The notes beneath the pieces are model-generated. The model saw only the letters and a program-made list of their open reading frames with translations. It did not search any database and was not told the origin of the DNA. The position numbers and the translations under genes are program-made. This document shows, one piece after another, positions 25,301 to 35,821 of a stretch of 64,000 bases of DNA (position 1 is its first letter; each line of letters begins with the position of its first letter). The DNA is from Bolinopsis microptera (Eukaryota > Ctenophora > Tentaculata > Lobata > Bolinopsidae), in assembly GCF_026151205.1 (NCBI RefSeq), contig NC_087084.1:4085538-4149537 (forward strand), in the 5' to 3' direction.

Positions 25301-28300
25301 AGCATTATCATTTAAAGTTTTAATGGTTTGATTGATGATAGAAATGTTTGAAATATGATTGGGATTGTTCACGAGGTACTCTATTCTTGGGGGTTTTGGA
25401 AACACGAAAACAGTCCATCATCATGTTCATTTCAACTCTAGTTTTTTTGTTTAAAGAGTTTCACTGTGTATTACATTACTTGTTAGTAATTTGACCCCAC
25501 CTTTAGGGTCCCACTCTACATATACCCGTTTATGAAGCAGGGGGATGAGGGTTATAAACAATTCTACGATTTACTGCCAACTAACATGCTTTACGAAGGT
25601 TTGAATTAAAAATGTATATTAATTATAATTAGATTTTGATTTAAATTAATCACGTGATTCGTGCATAATCTAAAGTTACCATAATATGTTTTACAAATCA
25701 ACCCGATACAGGCTTACTAATCACTAACACCACAACTTACATATTTTGTTAATAATATTATTACTAATGAATATTAAAACAATCAGTAACTAAATTAAAA
25801 CCATCCAGTTCGACACAAACAAAACTCGTACACGGTGGAGGAGTTCTTGGACATAGCTTACGAACAAGATTACAACTTTAACGATAACATGGCGTACTGT
25901 GACGGGTCTTTATATCCAGGTACTGATTATACCCTTTTTTAGTTTTAGTCTTACTTGTCCTTTAGAGTTTACATTAAGTTCTCTTTATATTAAGCTTGAT
26001 TTCATCTGAATATCATATAATTCAGTTTCTATTTATAGTTAGATAAAAATCTCTGATATAATGATTTAGAGATCTCCCGGGCACTCGGACGGTTTATTCT
26101 CAAACCAAAATAAAATGTTTTAACCTTTCCCTCCATTGAGCGCTGATTCAAGCTATCCTACCCACTGTACACGCCAAATACAAAAAAAAGAAAGTTAAGG
26201 GTATTATCCAATTGTCCTGGCCGCGGAATTCCACGTGAAATTTCGATCCTCACTATTAGATTTTTTTTAAATTTTCCACCTTTTGCCACTTACTATTTTT
26301 GACTTAATTAATTACACATTCAGCGTGATTAATATACAATATTATTATTATTACATATTATATTTCATTTCCCTAGTTACTACGAAGATAATGGCATCAA
26401 AAACTATTTTTTTAGTTTTTAGTCCAGAAATTAAAACCAAGCATACATTTTTGTTAATTTCTATCAATCTACTTTTACAACATGTGAGTGTAGAGTGTAG
26501 ACATAAGATATAGTAATACATTGAGAGTTGAGACATAAATCTGAAAATACGGCTTGCTTTTCCGTAATATATGATACAAAGAAAACTCCATTACGGACCT
26601 GAGGAGAGTTAGGACTCCTCCAACTACATTAAATCAATTCCTTCTGTAACGTCCTCAATAAATGTAAAAGATTTGTATTGTTGTAATTAGTTTAAAACTA
26701 ATCATGATATAGACAAACAGTCAAACACGTCAATCAGTCTGCTAGTGATCATATTAACCATCTATTAATTATTCAGTCTATAAATAAATAACCGATCATG
26801 AATCAGCCGTTACTATGACTATGAGCTATCCGTTATAAGTTAGATTTAAGACGTGTGATGACGTAATACGTTTGGTAATTCACCAGATGATGATAGCCAG
26901 TTATGAAGGACTTCAGCTTCAGGATTCAGAAATTGTCCCAAAAATTTTTCAATAACTTGAACATTAAAATGAACGGATGCGATAACGAGTCCAAAAGAAG
27001 CTTTAAAGCGATTAACCAATTAGCATCAAAATTCGAATGATAAAATCTTCAAATCCAGTGACACAGCAGGTTTTGTGTGGTGGTCTTGAGTCTTGACTGT
27101 TGTGACCAGCTTATTGAATACGAAATAATATCAACGTGGTACATTATGTTGAGAAGATAAGTTAATTTTTATCCTGCCAGTCACCTGCTGTGGTATCACT
27201 TTTCACCTGTGGTATCACCTTTCACCTGTGGTATCACCTTTCACCTGTGGTATAAACGTTTATTACACCTCGAGTTATTATATCTGAAACGTTGCGTTTT
27301 AAGATAAGTGCACAATGTGTGCATTTGTTGCCTATAAAAAAAAGATAACCATTATTAAAAAATGAAATATAACCGAGCTGCAGCTAGACACTTCTTTCTG
27401 TTTGACGAAATAATGTTATTTTTATTCCGTTAATTTATTTTAAAACAGTCAAACAAACATTGACATTTTAGAACGAAAAATGTATGCATATTCGATATTA
27501 AATAACATTCTGGGGGAAATAAAATCAACTTCGAGTTCTATCTTTATCCTCATTTCATATTCCCAAGCCTTCGAAATTAAATATAATCAAATCATGGCGT
27601 TAGAAGGTTATCAATCATGGTAAAATGAAGTTAAGAAGTTATTTGCAAAAACAAAACAAGATTAGAAAAAAAATGTAAATAAGTAAGTTAAAATAGTAAA
27701 ATTAACAAAACAAAATTGTAAAATCAAAATTATGCCAAATTATTTCATTTCAAACTGAACTTATGATGATAACTCAGCACTTGATAGTATAATCGTCTAA
27801 CCTTTCTGCACGCATTATTATGAAGAAAAAAACATCGTCAGTGTTGTTGATAGGGATGATCAGCTTGGCTTTAGTCAGTCAAATCTCTAGTTGTTCAGAC
27901 CTTCAGTCTCCTCTTCGTTTCTAACGAGTCTACACCAGGCAGTAAGTCTTCTCCAGTACCCGACATATCTCCTCCTCAACTCCTCCTTCCTGCAGATCAA
28001 GATGACTGGATATAGCACCGCGTATATTAGAGGCAGTGTGAACTCAGTGAACCCCAGAAATACTCCCATATCTGCTATATCTTTATCACTGTAATGCTTC
28101 CCCTCAAAGTGTTCAGCGTTGGCAATAAGCCAAAATACGAGTTGGCTGAGAATGTACGCAGCGTTACAGATGAAGAAGAGGAGAGATATGGAGAATATTG
28201 TGATTGACACGTGACGGCTGGTGTTTGGCATCAGTGGGGTAACTTCATCCTCTTCTTGTTCTTGCAGTGATCTCCTCAGGTATATAACCTGTATTATCAT

Positions 28301-31300
28301 ACAAGTCAGCATGAAAATTGGGGGGCCTAAACAGTAGACAGCTGCAACTATATATAGAAAGGCAACTAAGTAAGGTGTAGTGACCTGGAGGTTCTGACAC
28401 CTAGACAATCCAGAATCATCAGGTTTGCAATATACAGCAGCAGCTGTCGCGAATCCAGGTATAATGAACCCAAACTGTAAGTAGAGATACAGGAATGATT
28501 CAGATGGAAAATCAGGATATATCGGTTTATATTCGCTGACGATTACTGTGATGGCATCTGCAACATGAAGCATCATTATGGCAAAGCAAAGGTAAGTTAC
28601 AATTTTCCTTAGACGCTGGAAATTGATCCTGTGGAATGGGTTGGAGACATTAATGGTGATGGAGATGGTCATCACGAGATTGAACACCTTGGACCAGTTG
28701 ACACCAGGGAGGGCAGTTAGCATGTAGTAAACCAAGCTCTTATAAAGAACAGTCACATCAACCAGTCCTGTGTACGCTAGGATACTGATCACTGAGAGTA
28801 CCAACTCTCCTTGTGCTCTGAGAATGTCAGACAGGGCAATACCCATGAACAGACTTGGAATCAGCTTGTTTCTGTCCTTGTAGTAGTTGATAAAGATGAC
28901 AATGTTTTGGATCACAACTATCAGACTCAAAGGTATGGTGAGAGGGGATAGGTAGAAGAATGTTCCTTTGAAGACTAGGAAGACGCTGTGGTCAGAAATG
29001 TGTTTTACGCTCGACTGGTTCATAATCGTGCTGGTTAAAGGGATATCATGGTTAAATTAATGATGAAGATAAACTTTGCGATCAGCAATTCCTTACTGAA
29101 CACTCGACAAATCATTAATCAAACTCAAGTTCAAGAGTTTTTTATAGCAATTAAAAGTTAAATCAAATTAAGAAAGTAAAACGGAAATAGTGGACGACGG
29201 GCGTGGCACTTAACAAATTGAGCAAATTTTTCGGAAGACAGTCGCTTTTGGTCGTATTACCGACAAATATTCATCAGCTAAGAGACATTACGGGAAGAGG
29301 GAGAAAATATCGAACTGTCAATTTTCTGTTAACGTTCTACTCAATCTACTTTTATTATAGTAGTACTATTATACTTTTATATGAATTTGCAAAGAGAAGT
29401 GCAATATAAATCTGAAAAGCGTACCATTCTCCCCTTGTATTGGCACATTCTGTGGAAAGATAATTTGTTTCTTCAGAATATCTGAAATATAATTTTTACG
29501 TTCATAATGTTCAACTTCTTGGAATTAAAACCTGAAAAGCTCGTCCCACTTCCACTAAATTATATGCAATATTAGTGTACCAAAAATATAAATTAACTCC
29601 TCACCTTTACCCGCGTCTACCAAATAACTGGCACTATGACTATATTTAAGTACCGGACGTTCTTACCTCGTGTTTTTTTTTCGTAAACAAGTACTTGAAC
29701 GCGTTGGCAGTTGGAACGATATAAAATTAAAATCCTGCCACCGCGTTTACTTCAATAGTTACAGGTTCTAATCCGACGTATGAGAGCTACTTCAGCTGGA
29801 TCTAGATGAGTCATTTTACGGCATACGAAATAAATTTCACCATTATTTTGTCAAGCTGAACGTTGTGGTTACTGTTGTGTTATTAGGTTGACTGATTTAT
29901 AGCGTATCTGGTGGGTTTTACGGTTTTTAAAATTTTAAAACGTTTACAAATTTTTTTGAAACATTTAAACATCATATACGTTTAACATGTATAAGGATTT
30001 GAAAATTGCCATATCTGTTGCTTGATTAAAACTGAAAAATAATGTCAAACTTGATGTTAACAAGCTAAAATAAATTTTGAAGTTCGTATAACGTTATTAT
30101 ATACCATTGATACCACGATAACACGATACCACAATAACAGGGCCAGAATGAAATGAAAAATTTACATCAGCCCCTGGTTACGAAGAGATAAAATAGGAGG
30201 TAAAACGGGAAATGGAAAAATTTAGCAAATAATCATTCATTTCACTGCTCAATCCACATATTCACTCAATTCAACAGGGGCTCTATAGAAATTACCATAA
30301 ACATTACATGAATTCCTTTTAGCGTTCCTATCAAATTGCACGTGTAAATTCTTAGAACATTCTGTGGAAAGTTTGACCAGATAATATTCTCAACAGAAGT
30401 TGTGTTTATTTATTAATTCGCTATAGAATCCATAAAGCTGTTTTGTTACCACAGTGCGATACAAAGAATGATATGCAATATAATATAATAAAACAATTAC
30501 ATAGTATATAATTACGAATCAAAACTAATCGTGATGTTTGGTATTCTGTGGCTTAGTAAAACAAGGAATAAAATATCCTGCGTTAAATATGTATATACTA
30601 TATACTTATAGTATACTATTTATATAGTATATATTATATATACCATAAATATATATATAGTATTATATATATTGTATAGTTGTATATAGCAGTATACTTA
30701 TACATCTTTCTTGGATGACTTGATGTGTATAAAGTATCTTAAACAACCCTGAAACCAAATTGATGCCTCATCTTGTTCACAGGCGCAGATCAGCGGTCTC
30801 TAAACAGCGGTCTCTAAATCTCTAGATCTCCGTTTGTTTGGGGAATTACAAACATTCTATAACTAATTAATCGTCAATGAAATACTAATTAATTTTCGAC
30901 TAAAAATCAGGTTAAAACCAACTTATCACAGTTCGTAGCTGGGAGTACGTGATAGCAGAATCTTGTGGACACACCGCCTTCTTCCCGGCCGAACACGCTC
31001 ACAGAATGATAACCATCGAATCTAACGCCTACCTGCAACCCAAAAACCTGCCAATTCTTGTTAGGATATTCAAGGTGTGTAACAAGAAGTTTCCTTGTGT
31101 TCCAATTTTCTGTCCTACAGTTTAATTTTGAGTACTTTGAACCTCATTATATAATAATTTCATCAATTTTACTAACCGTCTGTCGGGAAATTCGATATGT
31201 TCTAACTTACAAGATATATCCTTGTGGTTAGGTAATACAATTTATGCTGTACTCACTACTGAGCCGGCAGCACTGTGTCCGAGTATTTACATTTGATTGT

Positions 31301-32139
31301 TTTTGTGTTGTTCTTGGACGGTTTTGAAATCCTGATTCCGACAAAAGATTTAACGTATCCAAATTACAGATCAGTGATCAATTAATGGATTTAGTTCAAT
31401 ATTAACTAATTGATTAACCCTTCAGCTTTATAAACGTGCGTACGACACATTAATTACAAAGAGTGAAGACGGTGTGATTAAGAATCTCTTTGCTGCTGAT
31501 CACAACAAAAACTACGGTGTTATCTGCTACCTTATCTACAACAACCTGGCTGGGTAATTATATACCAATTAAATGCCAATTAAATACCAATTCAATTTTA
31601 GTTTGTCAGGAGTTTCTCCCCAAATCTGGATGTTCACAATGTTATCTGTAAATTTCTAATAAGTTTTACTAATACATTCTAGTAAGGGGCCATCTACTTA
31701 GGACGTCCCCAAAATCGCAGATTTTCAGACCACCTGCACCCTCCCCTGGACGTCCGGATTTCCAGCTACTTTTAAGAGTACAAATAAAACCGACTCAAAT
31801 TCATTGTCATGTCAAAGAGTTGAAATAAATGAGACTTTTTCGTTAATTCTGCACAAATTTCCGGACGTCCGGATTTTCCCCCTGTCAGGATTTGTCCGAA
31901 ATTCCAAAACCACCCCCCCCCCTCCCTACTTACCGGACGTAGATGGCCCCTCACATCTCTCTATTTTCAGTTCGGCTGACCGAGTAGAAGCTGGAAAGTA
32001 TGCCAAAATAATGGTGGAACAGTGGGAGACATACTTCGTGAGAATCCCAAAAGAGGACACGGACGGTCTTACGCGGGTTATAGACGACGTTTATCAGAAA
32101 TATCCCGATATAAAAACTAATCAGAAGTATGAAATGTAG
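7317..32139 (+). CDS. TMEM260: TMEM260, ER protein O-mannosyltransferase (DUF2723), 18 exons
   Basis: Exons: 7317-7371, 7531-7686, 7985-8168, 8323-8497, 8709-8822, 8978-9110, 12107-12197, 16928-17027, 17226-17321, 21938-22099, 22272-22402, 22653-22778, 23996-24091, 25507-25598, 25809-25919, 30932-31074, 31426-31553, 31971-32139. All junctions are GT-AG and in frame, giving 753 residues (human about 707). Landmarks shared with the human protein: SGDAGDF then HFGVAHPPGYPLY (about 67-86), AEIFSLNNLF, SMCNQHT-like SMCNQHTSA, TWGDQ, REEYGTF (about 280), ERFWMQSN (about 370), RYLRYCE-like YLRYCENYRPDVDVVDQE and, near the end, a LYK...HKNYGV block. The N-terminal half is multi-membrane-spanning; the C-terminal part is soluble. 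Known role: O-mannosylation of IPT domains of plexins and MET-family receptors in the ER. Introns 6, 7, 9, 13 and 15 are swollen by repeats. The gene looks intact. The most divergent part, and so the least certain exon, is 23996-24091. Confidence 0.93.
9111..10105. other. TMEM260 intron 6, left part
   Basis: AT-rich intron sequence. The only structure noticed is a short ATATTCATCG tandem (about 9268-9325). No exon or element resolved. Confidence 0.5.
10106..10246. repeat. Short intronic copy of the 22-bp satellite
   Basis: About six units of the same GAGTCAGCTGTGAACTGTTGTT satellite family seen at the left edge (unit shown split: GAGTCAGCTGTGAA then CTGTTGTT), now inside TMEM260 intron 6. 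Flanks show no duplication. Confidence 0.9.
11276..11690. repeat. 12-bp VNTR (GTACAGGTCTGT) in TMEM260 intron 6
   Basis: About 34 nearly identical 12-bp units; the few variants (CATGTCTGT, CAGGTATGT) are clustered at the left end. Because 12 is divisible by 3, all frames stay open and give artefactual Val-His-Arg-Pro, Cys-Thr-Gln and similar repeat proteins on both strands. Confidence 0.97.
11847..11911. repeat. 30-bp tandem duplication in intron 6
   Basis: Two adjacent copies of a unit containing CTATAGGGGTGGTTACTAGG followed by GTGGTAACA. Otherwise unremarkable intron. Confidence 0.8.
12198..16416. other. TMEM260 intron 7, AT-rich with short tandem repeats
   Basis: No exon seen. It holds several simple arrays: TTATGTAA-type at about 12480-12530, TAAACAAT at 14085-14159, and an 18-19 bp TAGCCTCATTCTATTTTC unit at 15708-15815. 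It also has repeated ATAATTATCACGACAAAGCA segments at about 15258, 15313 and 15524. The stretch 15357-15517, rich in CGATTATAAGCG-like palindromes, separates two of these segments and may be an insertion. Confidence 0.6.
14521..14548 (-). mobile_element. Helitron-like 3' terminus
   Basis: On the minus strand the sequence reads a GC-rich hairpin (CCCGGCC, GTA loop, GGCAAGGG) followed by TAACACTAGT. It closely resembles the two termini at 35786-35848. A hairpin followed by CTAGT is the usual 3' end of Helitrons and Helentrons. The extent of the element to the right is unknown. Confidence 0.5.
16417..16918. repeat. 11-bp array (ACCTCACTCTA/T) abutting TMEM260 exon 8
   Basis: About 45 units of an 11-bp pyrimidine-rich repeat, with A/T alternation at the last base and CTCG/CTCA variants. 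It runs into CCCCCCTCAG, the splice acceptor of the exon starting at 16928, so the array itself forms the upstream polypyrimidine region. Confidence 0.95.
17322..21937. other. TMEM260 intron 9
   Basis: AT-rich, mostly featureless. It contains one unexplained broken reading frame with a signal-peptide-like start (18796-19376, listed separately). Nothing else was recognised. Confidence 0.5.
18796..19376 (+). pseudogene. Broken open frame with predicted signal peptide, unknown function
   Basis: An ATG frame of 69 residues opens with a good signal peptide (MARLIELLLIVVVSVHS) and stops at 19005. A second frame, shifted relative to the first and open from about 18937, overlaps it by roughly 60 bp and runs 120 residues from its first Met to 19376. 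Both are hydrophilic and Lys/Glu-rich after the leader. The codon usage and lack of stops over about 580 bp suggest one former or mis-sequenced coding unit broken by a frameshift near 18950-19005. A stretch FMEKRDSIFVCGCHEDDG is faintly reminiscent of sema-domain cores, but this is too weak to name it. It could be a retrocopy, a small nested gene or chance. Confidence 0.3.
23381..23987 (+). mobile_element. Dimeric tRNA-derived SINE in TMEM260 intron 12
   Basis: Two head-to-tail copies of one SINE lie between matching AACACACAA sequences (23381-23389 and 23979-23987). Copy 1 (23390-23642) lacks the first part of the head. Copy 2 (23707-23978) is full length, with a tRNA-like head at 23709-23780: box A TAGCTCAATTGG, a box-B-like GATCATTCC, and a foldable acceptor stem. 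The body contains GTTTCGCAGATTGGCAATTG and the tail ends CTAAATAACTGATA. Copy 2 lacks about a dozen bases present in copy 1 near TGCACTGATAATG. The right duplication lies 8 nt before exon 13. Confidence 0.8.
24127..25262. repeat. G-rich minisatellite in TMEM260 intron 13
   Basis: Roughly 27 copies of a unit of about 37-43 bp built from GAGACGAGGGAATGGAGGAG, CGGGGGAGT and a G run of variable length (about 5-16 G), then CGGG. The + strand has dense runs of four or more G throughout, so G-quadruplex formation is likely. It reads as long Gly/Arg/Glu frames on + and Pro/Ser/Leu frames on -, all artefacts. Confidence 0.95.
25920..27886. other. TMEM260 intron 15, left of the nested receptor
   Basis: AT-rich, no exon seen. 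Around 26585-26700 a stretch containing CCTCAATAAATGTAAAAGAT and TTGTTGTAATTA resembles 53680-53760, which suggests an old dispersed repeat. A short TTTCACCTGTGGTATCACC tandem occurs at 27185-27250. Confidence 0.4.
27887..29023 (-). CDS. Divergent rhodopsin-like seven-transmembrane receptor
   Basis: Intronless, 378 residues. Seven hydrophobic segments can be laid out at about 21-48, 56-84, 92-125, 137-160, 215-250, 275-303 and 318-345. Family A-like features are a LSD motif in TM2 (ALSDIL), an NPF-HR stretch after TM3 where DRY would be (replaced by INV-SNPF), and LIYAVLYPVIL at the end of TM7 in place of NPxxY, followed by a basic tail (CRKEELRRR). The short N terminus has an N-Q-S glycosylation site. 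Ligand and G protein are unknown; loss of DRY and NPxxY is common in lineage-specific invertebrate orphan receptors. It lies wholly inside TMEM260 intron 15 on the opposite strand. A TATA-like box is 115 bp upstream. The ATG is the first in the frame. Confidence 0.8.
   Translation of the reverse strand: MNQSSVKHISDHSVFLVFKGTFFYLSPLTIPLSLIVVIQNIVIFINYYKDRNKLIPSLFMGIALSDILRAQGELVLSVISILAYTGLVDVTVLYKSLVYYMLTALPGVNWSKVFNLVMTISITINVSNPFHRINFQRLRKIVTYLCFAIMMLHVADAITVIVSEYKPIYPDFPSESFLYLYLQFGFIIPGFATAAAVYCKPDDSGLSRCQNLQVTTPYLVAFLYIVAAVYCLGPPIFMLTCMIIQVIYLRRSLQEQEEDEVTPLMPNTSRHVSITIFSISLLFFICNAAYILSQLVFWLIANAEHFEGKHYSDKDIADMGVFLGFTEFTLPLIYAVLYPVILICRKEELRRRYVGYWRRLTAWCRLVRNEEETEGLNN
29138..29146 (-). 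promoter_or_regulatory. Candidate TATA box of the nested receptor
   Basis: TATAAAAAA on the minus strand, about 115 bp before the receptor ATG. Position and match are reasonable, but the transcription start is unknown. Confidence 0.35.
29147..30931. other. TMEM260 intron 15, right of the nested receptor
   Basis: AT-rich. It contains an imperfect ATATAGTATA palindromic microsatellite at 30590-30690. No gene or element recognised. Confidence 0.45.
31685..31951. mobile_element. MITE with AGGGGCCATCTAC termini in the last TMEM260 intron
   Basis: Inverted ends AGGGGCCATCTAC frame a 267-bp stretch. Inside are further inverted GGACGTCCGG-type segments and a C10 run. No clear target-site duplication could be matched. 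It ends 19 nt before the last exon, leaving only CACATCTCTCTATTTTCAG as the splice acceptor region. Confidence 0.65.
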
Positions 32140-34361
32140 AGGAGGTGTGGGACTGAAAGTGGGGGAGGAGTGCACGCTTGTGTTGTCACGTGATTAATCA
32201 TAGCTAATTTGGCATTTTACCAAGATTCGAGGATTTTTTCGAAGAAATATCGCGTCGACTATTTTTCTACATTTACATTCGTTTGGGAAGAGTGACAATC
32301 ACTTTATTATGTACATTAAGGTATTTAGGTATTTATTTTCATCTTGTGTTAAATAATGTTAAATTAGTTCATGTCCTACGATAAAGGTTGAAAATCATGA
32401 GGAAAATCAATTTATTTATTCATAACCACAGTCTACTCACAGTGTTACCACCACGTGACCACGTGACCACGTGACCACGTGACCACGTCTTTGCTGGAGG
32501 TCACTAAGCTATCAAAACTAGTTCACAACGCGTAGTAAACTATTACTTGCTAGCTCCACTGTGTACAAATACAATATCACAGTCGATATCACCTCATTGT
32601 AAAGTCTTCACTCGTTACTGAACTACTAATAAAAGTAACAACATTTGGTCCAGATTTAAAAGCAAGGGATTGTTCACTTATTACGTCTGCCAGCTCAAGA
32701 GAGAGTTGGAAAAGTTAACGATAGTGTAATTTCTACACAATATTTATGTATAATGTATAATGTGGATGTGCCTGCGTAATGTGTGAACGATCCCTGTCAT
32801 TTACCGATTTGATGTGTCCGTGAAAATGTTATTATCAGCCACACGCAATCTCTCATATCTTTGAAGACTACGTTTGTTGTATGCCACAAGTAAGGGCGTT
32901 GTTAACTTGTTTGCTACCTAGTTGAGTGTCCTGCTAGTTGAGTGTGTACCACAACCTAGCATCCTGCCTAAACGTTCGGAACTCCCGGACCTATGTGGCA
33001 AGCCTGCTCCCTGAACAAAAAATAAAAAATACCGTTATTTAGTTTTGAAACCTTTACAGTTTACTTACATTCTCAGAAATTGTGTTGACAAGGGTTTAAT
33101 TAAATGTGTGTTTGTTTTTGTGTAATAATGTTAGGGTTACAAGCGTTGTTGTTTTTTCGTTTCACTTTTATTAGTTTACCAATGGAGTAGCGCCACGATC
33201 ATCAGAATTTGTATGTTTGAGTGATTTTAAATTTCAGATTTGAGTGAGATTAATTTCCCATGATCTAAAGGTTTTGTGATGTATACCTAGAATAATATGT
33301 TGTACATCTATGATCTAATTCTAAGCTATTTTATGTTGCTGATCAAAGCTGAATGTTTTTTAAGTTATGGATGAAGAAGTTACTGTTATTGATGGGAAAA
33401 ACTTACTTTATGTATCAGAATTAAGTTAGTTAGTCATCATTACACATTAGATATTTTATTAGATTAGATACAAAATATGAATATGATATAATTGATGGTG
33501 TTGATATTTAATACAATTTTCCTATTGTTATACTTTTATGTTATAGAATAGAGCAGAATTGAAGCCTAAATTATTTACCCTACGAAGGACTTGTGTATGT
33601 GGCGATCTTATCTATAAAACCTTCGCTCAAAGTTCAAAGCAAATCTTTCTCTTGTCAATCAGACTGTAATTAATTTCAAACTAAACTTAATCATGTGTGA
33701 TAGATTACACAATACACAAGATGATATAATATATATCAATGTATATCATGTATAATCTGAGACTTGTCTCTAGCTCTCGGCCTCTCGCTCGGGGACGGGG
33801 CTAACCCTAAATTGTAAATAGTAGTGGATAGTATGCAGCTCTTCCAGTTCCAGCCAGTGGCGCGTTATAACTTCACCTAACTGCATGTGCTGGATAGAAC
33901 AACGTTATAACGAAGGGCCCGACCCCGCTGAGTGGGGGGGGGGGGCAAATCTTCGTTTGATCAAACGAATGTGGGAAAATTTGGAAAACTTAACTGCGGT
34001 ACTAGAGCTATACTATCCTTACGTACCTGGGGATCTCAGGCTATCATGTTCATAAACATAGAGATTATGTTCATAAACATAGAATAGAGATTAGGCGGAA
34101 TTTGACAGGCTGAGCGAGTGAGCGCGGCCCAGTAACTGTAAGAGCTATCCCAAGAAATCTTACTGGCTGGCCGTGTTACTAGAGCCAGAGCTGTGATAAT
34201 TTTTCAATACAATAGCATATTTGTCGTCGCGCGTGATATGTGATATAAAGCCAAAGGTCTGAGGTCGCTGCTCGTTTTACATTTGACGGATGTTACTCGT
34301 CTAAATTTCTTCGAAGTAGCGCGCGCCGCTTTCTTCTCGATGGCCCGATGGCAAGAGCTAC
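32140..34361. other. TMEM260 3' flank
   Basis: Candidate polyadenylation signals AATAAA occur at 32628 and about 33025. No open frame of interest. A G12 run near 33935 lies beside an imperfect TTTGATCAAACG palindrome. Confidence 0.4.
32452..32487. repeat. 8-bp E-box array (CACGTGAC)
   Basis: Four CACGTG motifs at an exact 8-bp spacing downstream of TMEM260. CACGTG is the bHLH (MYC/USF/CLOCK class) site; whether it is functional or simply a short tandem repeat cannot be told. Confidence 0.8.
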
Positions 34362-34593
34362 GAAGTAGCGCGCGCCGGGCCAGATCATTAACAATGGTCA
34401 AGTTTTACATGACCATCTGAATTCAGCCAGAGATTCATGACAATCACATTAATATACAAAGTTATAAAGCTGCAACCTTTTATTCGGTCCAAAATCATAC
34501 TTTTCGGGATAACTCAAAATCTACAATATCCCTAATTTTCCTCCTGTATAACTGGGGAGGAAACTTTATTTTCGAGAGCACTGAGTAGGGGGT

Positions 34594-34932
34594 GCACCAT
34601 AAAAATAAACTTGCTCGGATTTAAAAAATTTTTGTACCATTGTTTTCTAGAGACTGTGAAAATTTTCACAGTACCAAATTTGTCATACCTTTTTGGAAAG
34701 ATCAGTGAGTTTCGTCTAGGTGCCATATTTGATGGTGCGCGGCTTTTGGAGCAAAATTAGCTGTAAAAGTCGCGTAATTTGACCAAATTTGACCAAATTC
34801 GTTGATTTTTGTCGTATTATTTGGATATATCTTCAGTTCCTTGAATGAGATCATTCTGAAAATTGGTGACGACCTTCCAATAGGGCTTTCACAACTGTCC
34901 GAAAAATTTGGTAGAAATCGGGGTTGATCACA
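34594..34932. repeat. Dispersed repeat segment R1
   Basis: Closely matches 62871-63230, beginning at TAGGGGGTGCACCATAAAAA and including GATGGTGCGCGGCTTTTGGA and tandem GACCAAATTT. The two copies differ by scattered substitutions and small indels. Confidence 0.9.
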
Positions 34933-35371
34933 ATGCTGGCAAGCATTACCGTCGCCCTTATATTCACAATACTATTTACCCCCTATACTAGTATATCCCC
35001 TTTATTGTTTTCCAGGCATTAAGACTCATCGAAAGTAGTTCAGCAGGCATATTTAAGTTCAAAACATTCTAATTCAATGTTAAAGATGACAGGAATAAGA
35101 AATAGTTATGTGGAGGTTTTTAAGAAATTTGCGCAAAATACGCGCCAGCATGTTATACGAAATTAGGTAAAAAACCCAAAATCGCCATATTCAGGTGCCT
35201 TAAAAACCATGTTAAAATTGAGTTAGAGATATGAAACTTTGCAGGGCGTCTAGACCTTGTCCAAATCGACTGTAAAAAAAATTTCATGTTTCAGGAGTAT
35301 CGGGAAGTGGGTTTTCTGGAACCCCTGTTTTACAACAGATTGTCGTGAAGTATATATATATATTATATCAA

Positions 35372-35813
35372 CTTAATAACACCAGAATGTGTGTGTGTCT
35401 GTGTGTCTGTGTGTCTGTGTGTCTGTGTGCAATTTCCGAACAGTTATACAAAAAAAACGGTAATAGTTACGGGACTGGTTTTTTCGGTATAGTGCCGACA
35501 AAACTCTGATGAAGCCCATAAGACAATTTTATAAAAATCGGCCGGTGGTAAGTGGTTTAATTGATGATTTTGTTCCAGAAATGTGACATAAATGGATGGG
35601 AGAGAGAACGAGGAGGATAACATGTACCGTAATTAGTTTAGCCCCACGTAATAGCAGAGCTCACTCTTGCGGCCGCTTTGTTTTAACTGTAGGGAGATTT
35701 CATACTTTCATAAGACAGCATTATGCGTGATATCAAATATATAATGCGGTTGTATACTTTTACATTGCAACTGTGACAGTAAATTCCCGGCCGAAGGCAC
35801 GGGTTACACTAGT
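35372..35813 (+). mobile_element. Helitron-like non-autonomous element, + copy
   Basis: The 5' end is CTTAATAACACCAGAATGTG followed by a TG/TGTC microsatellite and a conserved block with ACGGGACTGGTTTTTTCGGT. The 3' end is a GC hairpin (CCCGGCC, GAA loop, GGCACGGG) followed by TTACACTAGT. Hairpin plus CTAGT and an internal microsatellite are typical of Helentron-type elements. It is about 440 bp with no coding capacity. Confidence 0.65.
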
Positions 35814-35821
35814 ATATATAT

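Noticed and set aside
23763-25315. Pro- or Gly-rich frames of 230-510 codons on both strands
   Set aside because: Low-complexity translation of the intron 13 minisatellite; TMEM260 exons flank it in frame without it.
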